Shown piece by piece: positions 58,016 through 64,000 of a stretch of 64,000 nucleotides of DNA. Position 1 is the stretch's first letter. Each line of letters opens with the position of its first letter. Under the pieces are notes generated by a model. That model saw nothing but the letters and a program-made list of their open reading frames with translations, ran no database searches and had not been told where the DNA came from. The translations under genes were made by a program, and so were the position numbers. Source of the DNA: Isoetes taiwanensis (lineage: Eukaryota > Streptophyta > Lycopodiopsida > Isoetales > Isoetaceae); the NCBI GenBank assembly GCA_021234155.1, contig JAJEKV010000593.1, positions 62,001 through 126,000 on the forward strand, given 5' to 3'.

Positions 58016-58211
58016 CGTGTTTAAACTGAAGGTTTCACTTACGAAAAAGTTTTTACCTAAGTTTAAATCGAAAGTTTTGCTTGTAATTTTTTTTTTACGG
58101 TGGGTTAAAAAATCTGAAAAAATATGTATTGCTTAGAAAAATACGTATTTTTGGACTTTATACGTCTGAAAAAATAATTTAATACGTATAGAACCTATCC
58201 CTGGTATTTGT
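57083..58211. mobile_element. Non-autonomous hAT-type DNA element with 8-bp target duplication
   Basis: The element proper is 57091-58203 (1,113 bp). Its ends are perfect 13-bp inverted repeats CAGGGATAGGTTC, with further matching ATAC/GTAT sequence inside. A perfect 8-bp duplication GTATTTGT lies at 57083-57090 and 58204-58211. CAGGG termini with 8-bp duplications are the hAT signature. The interior has no transposase. It contains a perfect 17-bp palindrome TTTCGCGTAAGTGAAAC (57213-57229, inverted at 57235-57251), A/T runs, and an (AT)n tract at 57945-58007. Confidence 0.9.
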
Positions 58212-59004
58212 AATGTACATTTTGAATTTTACATGGAGTTGCCTATCATTAATAAATGTGGTTGACGTCCAATATTCTCCATAATTATACCAAATTCTTT
58301 CGAAATCTTGGCGCACATTTTGAACTTTCCTCAATCGATCAAACATGGATCATCCATTTTGAATTTGTACACTAGACTTGAATTCATTACATTTTGAATC
58401 TGTAAATGTAAAATACTGGCACTTTTTTTGCCCACCCTTTCATGGTTCTATCCTTTAGGATTCGTATTAACTAGTTTTTGGGAGCTTCTCAGGCCTAATT
58501 CAATTTCTGTAAACCTTTCAGGCGTTAAGCAAAGCCAACCAAGTCTCCTATTTGCCATTAACTGTTGAAAGTTGTGAATTTGGTCTTCAAGAGAAGGTGC
58601 ATGCCAAACATAGTGTCAAATTCCTTGCTCACCGTTGCATCTTAGGAGGTACGTGACTATTGACTTGTCAAACCAAGCAAATTATAAACAGTGTATCAAT
58701 TGACCCTTTTCGTGAATGGACTCTTTTATCTCCTACCAGGCACCATATTATTCTAACTTCCAGTCCTATAAAACATTTAAGAGACTTGATTAACAGAAGA
58801 TTGATCACACATATAAGGCCTTTGTCAAAAAGCATGGTAGCAGCAAATCACACAATCAAAGAGATTTGCCATTAGCATTGTAGCTGTTCAAGGATTTAAC
58901 ATATTTGTTGGAAGGCTCCTATGTCCAAAGAATATTTACTGATTGTTATAGTTGATTTATCATCGCACTTCCTTTATTGTTTTCAATAGGCCTGAGGTAG
59001 TTGT
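58212..59004. other. No recognised gene between hAT element and LRR fragment
   Basis: A plus-strand frame from about 58513 (ALSKANQVSYLPLTVESCEF and on) is open for about 50 codons and vaguely PPR-like (QEKVHAKHSVK), but this is too weak to assign. Confidence 0.3.
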
Positions 59005-59469
59005 CTATGAGCAGTGGAGGAGAGAATTGGGTTTTTCGGAGAAGGCAATAACTAAAATGTTGTTCATATTATATGCTGGTTTTCTATCCATGTTGATATA
59101 ACTTATTCCTGCCCAAGTGCATGCATTAGAGACGTTGGCAGAGCTCCAGCCAGATATCAGATGTTGCAGATAGGATAGGCCGCAGATTCTTTCAGGTATT
59201 ATGCCACTGAGATTCATTCGAGCTCGAGTAAAACTCTGTTAGAATTGCATGCAACTCCTGTCCAAGTGCATACATTAGAGTTCGTCCAGCTTCAGCCAAA
59301 CAAGATTCGCCATGGATTGCCATTTATGCCTTGGAGCATGACCTTTGCATCCTCCTGTAATGCAAGGCTCTGCCCAAACGCTCTGCTGCAGTGACATGCA
59401 TAAATAGCAGCTGAACAAAGTAGAAAGAGTGTGCCATGTTGTCATTCGTTTTGATTCCATTACTTGCAT
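59005..59469 (-). pseudogene. 5' fragment of an LRR receptor-like gene, frameshifted, with duplicated N-terminal cap
   Basis: Minus strand: a signal-peptide-like start MESKRMTTWHTLSTLFSCYL (59460 down), then in another frame ALQEDAKVMLQGINGNPWRI, then SWTNSNVCTWTGVACNSNRV (the W...C.W.GV.C cap of plant LRR receptors), then MNLSGIIPERICGLSYLQHL, one LRR. The cap is then repeated in diverged form (SSANVSNACTWAGISYINMD), about 144 bp on. At least two single-base shifts and one in-frame stop break it. No further LRRs or kinase follow. It is a truncated duplicate of a receptor gene. Confidence 0.7.
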
Positions 59470-60409
59470 CTTCCAATCTTCTGTACATATTTGTTTGCTT
59501 TCTGGCTTGATTTGCTAAGTTGTTTTCCATGGCAAAGGGACCATACACCAAGTCAAACAAGGCGATCTGCATCTTCCGTCCCATCATTACAAAAACTATG
59601 CATTAAGTTTTGCCATCTTAGACACTGTTTTCATTTTCTAGGTAAGATTTACATCCATATTTCCTTTTGTTTTCCCATGTTTGTTGCATTTCTGCATTTC
59701 CTTATGAGTAACTGAATAGCAGAATTCCATGATCTTTCAGTCATGGATCCTATATTATAAAGTTTTAGTGCAAGTAATGGACCACGCCCTAAATTCGACG
59801 GCCGAGATTTCATGATGCAATCCTAGGGCTAAAAAGTGGCCTAAAAAAGGCTAAAAAAGTTACGTCGAAAAAAATATTAAAAAAAAAAGGGCACATCAAA
59901 CCCTAAGAGTAGCCGATTTCACCATTTTCTCACCAGCATTTTGTATACAGAGCTTCTGGCTATGGCAATATGGCTTGCCCCTTTGGATTGGATGGCCGAG
60001 AAAGCTCTAGGGTCCTTTACCTACTAAACTCCTTAAGGAATTTTCTGTCCATATCTTTCGGGCCTTTCGGAGTTGATGCTCACCTGCATGCAGAAACACA
60101 AAGGAAAGATCACGAATGGAAGTGGTGAAGGTTCTCAAAACCGGATGGATTTTTGATCCCCTTCAAACATGATCATCCATTTTCGATTGACAGTTTGGAA
60201 TGGCCCGATACTGTACTATTTGGAATCCATACAATAGTCCTGATAAGACGTTGAAGGTATGCCTCTACCTTTCAAAAAAGATCTTAGGTAGCTCCCAGAT
60301 GAAAGATCTATAGCTGGAGGATTTGATCGAAACTAAAGAAAATGCGAATTGAAATATTTGCTGTTTGTTGCATGGGCAATTTCATGTAAGTATTTGCATA
60401 TAAATTAAG
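59470..60409. other. No recognisable gene
   Basis: AT-rich with short A-runs near 59870-59890. It lies upstream of the minus-strand LRR fragment. Confidence 0.35.
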
Positions 60410-60694
60410 CTCTGTATGAGGGAAGGATATCATATTCTGTAAATTTTCATTTGTTTGCTCTTTAGCTCTAACAGCATTTACTCCTTCCAGGATTGCCAAG
60501 ATAGAAATTATTAAGAGTTTGCTTCTCTGATGGTAAAAGAATATTTGATAACAAACTACTTCAAAGGTGTGATTAGGATTGTCCATGATGCTAGCATTGG
60601 GACCTTGCCCATTTGTTAAGAATGTATATTTTCTTTTGTTTAGAAATTTGCTTGGGAAGGCTCCAGTCCAATCAGGCGGGCTATGGCTATTGCA
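60410..60694. repeat. 285-bp direct repeat, first copy
   Basis: From 'ctctgtatgagggaaggata' to 'ctatggctattgca'. Matches 61347-61623 except for a 9-base insertion ('aaggtgtga') near 60565 and a few substitutions. It begins TGTATG and ends TTGCA, but no target duplication or primer-binding site was seen. Confidence 0.85.
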
Positions 60695-61035
60695 GGTAAG
60701 CAGTGTCTATGCCCAAAGATTTTCTACAGATTTTTTTAAGCATGTTATTCACGCAGGTTTATGATTCATGGAGCAGTCTCAGCTCTTCATACGATTTTAT
60801 ATTGCATAGCAATGATGCTCACTGATTCCAAATAACGCTCCTACACCAGCATAAAAATCCATCTATTCTCTACTCAGTTCATAAGTTTAACTCCTTCAAT
60901 CGAGCTAGCAGATCTGGATATTCAGATGATCCTTGAGACTGCCAGTGCTGCAGCATAGCTGTCTGGATTTGGGCTTAAAATGGTATTTGGAAAAAATTTC
61001 TACTTCCATTTATTGTGTTTCTTCATTGTTATTGT

Positions 61036-61157
61036 GCATCAATATCTGGATGTCACAAACAGAAAGAGATGCTTAGGTAGATGTAAATGGTGGTGCGCAT
61101 CAATATCTGGATGTCACAAACAGAAAGAGATGCTTAGGTAGATGTAAATGGTGGTGC
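61036..61157. repeat. 61-bp tandem duplication
   Basis: 'gcatcaatatctggatgtca' starts at 61036 and again at 61097 with identical following sequence. Near-perfect identity means a recent slip or duplication. Confidence 0.93.
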
Positions 61158-61346
61158 ATGAGGAATAAGATAATGCTAAAGTAAACCAGATCTGCAAAAG
61201 TCAAGAGTGAGAAAGCAAAGTGTTATTGCAGCATCAAGAGCAAGGGTTATTTTACTGTTTTTGCCAGACAGTTCTAACACAAAGAACTTCACGGAATATG
61301 TCATGCGCACCTTGCAAAAACGGGTCTAAGGATGTGTGTGCCATAT

Positions 61347-61623
61347 CTCTGTATGAGGGAAGGATATCATATTCTGTAAATTTTCATTTGTTTGCTCTTT
61401 AGCTCTAACAGCATTTACTCCTTCCAGGATTTGCCAAGATAGAAATTATTAAGAGTTTGCTTCTCTGATGGTAAAAGAATATTTGATAATAAGCTACTTC
61501 ATTAGGATTGTCCATGATGCTAGCATTGGGACCTTGCCCATTTGTTAAGAATGTATATTTTCTTTTGTTTAGAAATTTGCTTGGGAAGGCTCCAGTCCAA
61601 TCGGGCGGGCTATGGCTATTGCA
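61347..61623. repeat. 285-bp direct repeat, second copy (277 bp)
   Basis: Second copy of 60410-60694. It is followed by an open frame MAIARLRGMHDEVSGTLELM (61612 on) that ends at a possible gtaagt donor near 61750. That frame has no recognised family. Confidence 0.85.
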
Positions 61624-61919
61624 CGGTTGAGAGGCATGCACGATGAGGTTTCTGGCACTTTAGAATTAATGCGTGGAGGGTCTGCCTTTTTCTCCTGGCA
61701 GAGCAAATGGGCTGTTCATTCTACGCGAGGATGCAGCAGGATGAGCCAAGTAAGTCAAATGATTTCTACATTTGTTTGAATTTTCTTTTGCTTTCATACA
61801 CATTATGCACCATTCATGCTTTGTGCTTTATTCATGCATTGTTGCACTGCAGCAGGACTTTACAATGGAGCCATTGATGAATGGTCGGGGCAATGATATG
61901 ATAATGGAAGCCACAAAGC

Positions 61920-62018
61920 AATATACCATTCATGCATTGTGCTCTATTCATGCATTATTGCCCTGCAGCAATATACCATTCATGCATTGTGCTCTATTCA
62001 TGCATTATTGTGCAGCAA
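61920..62018. repeat. 50-bp tandem duplication
   Basis: 'aatataccattcatgcattg' at 61920 and 61970; a third diverged relative sits near 61807-61853. Period 50 bp. 62019-63391 beyond it shows no recognisable gene, apart from a short 'gtcaaaacat' triplicate near 62310. Confidence 0.9.
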
Positions 62019-63391
62019 GACTTCGTAATGATTATGTTTGTGACATTAATCATCTACCAGCCCTTTAGCCCTTTAGCCTTTCCTGCTTTTGTTTCTACCA
62101 GCCTTCAAGCTTTGCATTTGGAGATTGCCAAGCTGTATCTTAGGCCAAATATCCATGTTAAATAAACAAACACGTTGAGATTGAGGTTGAGCTTAGGCCA
62201 AAGATCCATGTAACAAATTATCCTGTATCACCAATGACTTCAGATGAACCATGACCTTTTGTTCATTACTCCAATCTCAAATAAACAAACACATCAAATA
62301 TCCATTCACGTCAAAACATGTCAAAACATGTCAAAACATTTCCAGTGCATCGTAAACATTTCCAATGGTTCTCTTTTAAAAAAGGCTTTTCTTATTAGAA
62401 AAAGGTCTATGCCTTTTTATTTTTTCATCTACGGCCCTTCTTTAGCCCTTTAACCTTTCTGTTTTTGTTTCTACCAACTTTCAAGCTTTGCATTTGGAGA
62501 GTGGCAAGTTTATCTTAGGCCAAATATCCATGTATCAACCAAAATGAGAAGCAGGCATCTGTGAGTTATGCAACTGCAGTGGACATGGCAGTCATTCAAG
62601 ATGTTTTTCAGGCAACTATGTCTGCAACTGAAGTATTTTCTTCTTTTTTTTGTCACTCAAATTCTATAACTATGCCATTTTCTCATTAGAGTTCATCTTC
62701 TATAAATACAGATTTTCTCATTAGAGTTCATCTTCTATAAATACAGAGTTTACAAGCAGCCATAAACTGCCAGGCACAATACTAAAGTAATCATTGATTA
62801 ACTGCCTTTGTTGTGAAGTTTTTTGTCATTGTTTTTGCATGGAATTCCCTTCCCACCTTGATAAGAGTATGGATTACTATCTGGTTCCAACCACAATTCA
62901 TATTACAATTCCTACTAAATCTAACCATGTTAATCATTAGGATATGGAGATCATAATACCTATAACAACGAATCTGTGGATGTAAAGTAAAGTAGGTTGT
63001 GCACTATTGCAATACATGATATAGTCATTTTCTCTTGCAACAAAAGTCATACTTCTGAAATGATAATGTCTACAACCATTAATTATTATAGACATTCATG
63101 CCAAACACTACATTCCCACACTACGTTTTCACTATGTTTGTGGGTCATTCCGGGGCCCAAATATAGCTCAGGAACACTGGGCTTGATTACAAAAGCTACA
63201 AAAGTTGGATTATTGACGCTTTTCTTATTTCTCCCAACTTATGCCCAGCAACGCTGGGCACAATTACTAGTAAAGCATAAGAATGTCAAGCAGATTTTTA
63301 AGCTCCTGAGATATTCTCTCTTAGAGAAAGTATTTTTTTCCAAAGCATTTTTCAGTTATCATGCTATGTTTAATGAGAGCAGAATATATTC

Positions 63392-64000
63392 TTTTTTTTT
63401 TTTTTTTTTGAAGAATATAAGAATATATTAGACCACTAGAATGCGATCAAGTACAATGATAAGTGTGGTGCTAAGAAATGAAGCGCCCATCATGATCCAC
63501 AATCTGTAGGAATGTCGACCAAATTTCCCGCTTAACTGTGCCAGACAAGCTTGAAACTTGGTAAGCCTGCCACAACTTATGCCTCAAGATCGGAACCAAC
63601 CGACTGCATTCTGAAAGACCTTCGCTCTCCGTCTTTTCCAAATCAGCCACAAAAGCCAAGCTCTGCGCATAAATGAAACGCCTGCCGCTTGGCCACTGCC
63701 CACCTGCTAGGAAGGACTCCCAAGAGAATCTTCTGACTGCATAGTGAAGTCCCGAAGAGGGCTCTCACCCAGGACCAAGCTGCCCCTACCTCTGTGCATA
63801 GGACAAAGCAGTGCTCAATGGTCTCACGTCGCCTCCCACATAAAGGGCATGTTTCCGCTACCTGAGGCTTGAACCTGTGGACTCGGACATTCACCCTGAG
63901 GCTACGGTGCAAGATCCGCCACAAAAGGGTACGGATTTTAGGAGGAGGCAATGTATTCCACGCCCACTTCCACATGGCGTGCCACTTACTCCCGAAGCTT
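63392..64000 (-). mobile_element. LINE (non-LTR retrotransposon) 3' end, minus strand, runs off the window
   Basis: On the minus strand the frame from the window edge (SFGSKWHAMWKWAWNTLPPP and on) contains the RVT zinc-binding domain of plant LINE polymerases: KIRTLLWRILHRSL, then CPLCGRRRETIEHCFVLC with Cys-His-type ligands, then W.WVRALF. It stops at 63643, and the usual continuation LLWLIWKRRRAKVFQ is in another frame, so the copy is frameshifted near 63660. The T18 run at 63392-63409 is the 3' poly(A) tail. The RT core and endonuclease would lie beyond 64000. Confidence 0.85.

Noticed and set aside
63381-63429. Target duplication 'agaatatatt' flanking the LINE poly(T)
   Set aside because: The two copies flank only the poly(T) and a short 3' stretch; the LINE's other end is outside the window, so a true duplication cannot be judged.

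Overview
The window looks like nuclear DNA of a land plant with a large, repeat-dense genome, plausibly a fern or lycophyte. It is AT-rich, has long introns, an intact ankyrin-PGG membrane protein gene, plant-type PPR, LRR and malic-enzyme remnants, a plant LINE end with an RVT zinc-binding domain, hAT-type DNA elements and many (AT)n microsatellites. The lineage is inferred; nothing in the window fixes the species. All boundaries were read by eye.

Layout. 1-5450: gene-poor DNA with local duplications, one exon-like stretch and a frameshifted PPR fragment. 5450-14000: two copies of a compound repeat ((AT)n, an AGATTC-rich minisatellite, then a conserved palindromic tail), separated by 4 kb with no recognisable gene. 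14000-20290: no recognisable gene. 20292-29974: a nearly intact endonuclease-less Penelope-like retroelement. It has 2.67-kb direct repeats, and its ORF appears to be split by three introns. 29968-34745: the third and largest compound repeat, with a tRNA-derived SINE-like head and a decamer region that forms an uninterrupted heat-shock-element pattern. 35021-37060: a degraded or sequence-damaged NADP-malic enzyme gene. 38576-39110: a small hAT-like element with a perfect 8-bp target duplication. 43277-49192: a second tandem element with 2.6-kb direct repeats and no RT, sharing a 3' hairpin plus GGTAGGAGGTAGG with the Penelope-like element. 52113-54809: the only clearly intact host gene, an 898-aa ankyrin-PGG protein. 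56525-59469: PPR and LRR-receptor fragments with a 1.1-kb hAT-like element between them. 60410-62020: local duplications. 63392-64000: 3' end of a LINE on the minus strand.

The most interesting content is the pair of Penelope-type elements. The first has complete RT catalytic motifs, no visible GIY-YIG endonuclease, in-phase introns and a large unrecognised N-terminal region. The second seems to be a non-autonomous partner that keeps only the tandem layout and the 3' signature. Both abut TA microsatellites.

A caution applies throughout. Where near-identical repeat copies can be compared, their differences cluster at CAG/CTG (CHG) sites, and the same kind of change breaks the malic-enzyme frame. 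Some of the apparent pseudogenes may therefore be sequencing or polishing artefacts at methylated CHG sites rather than real decay.
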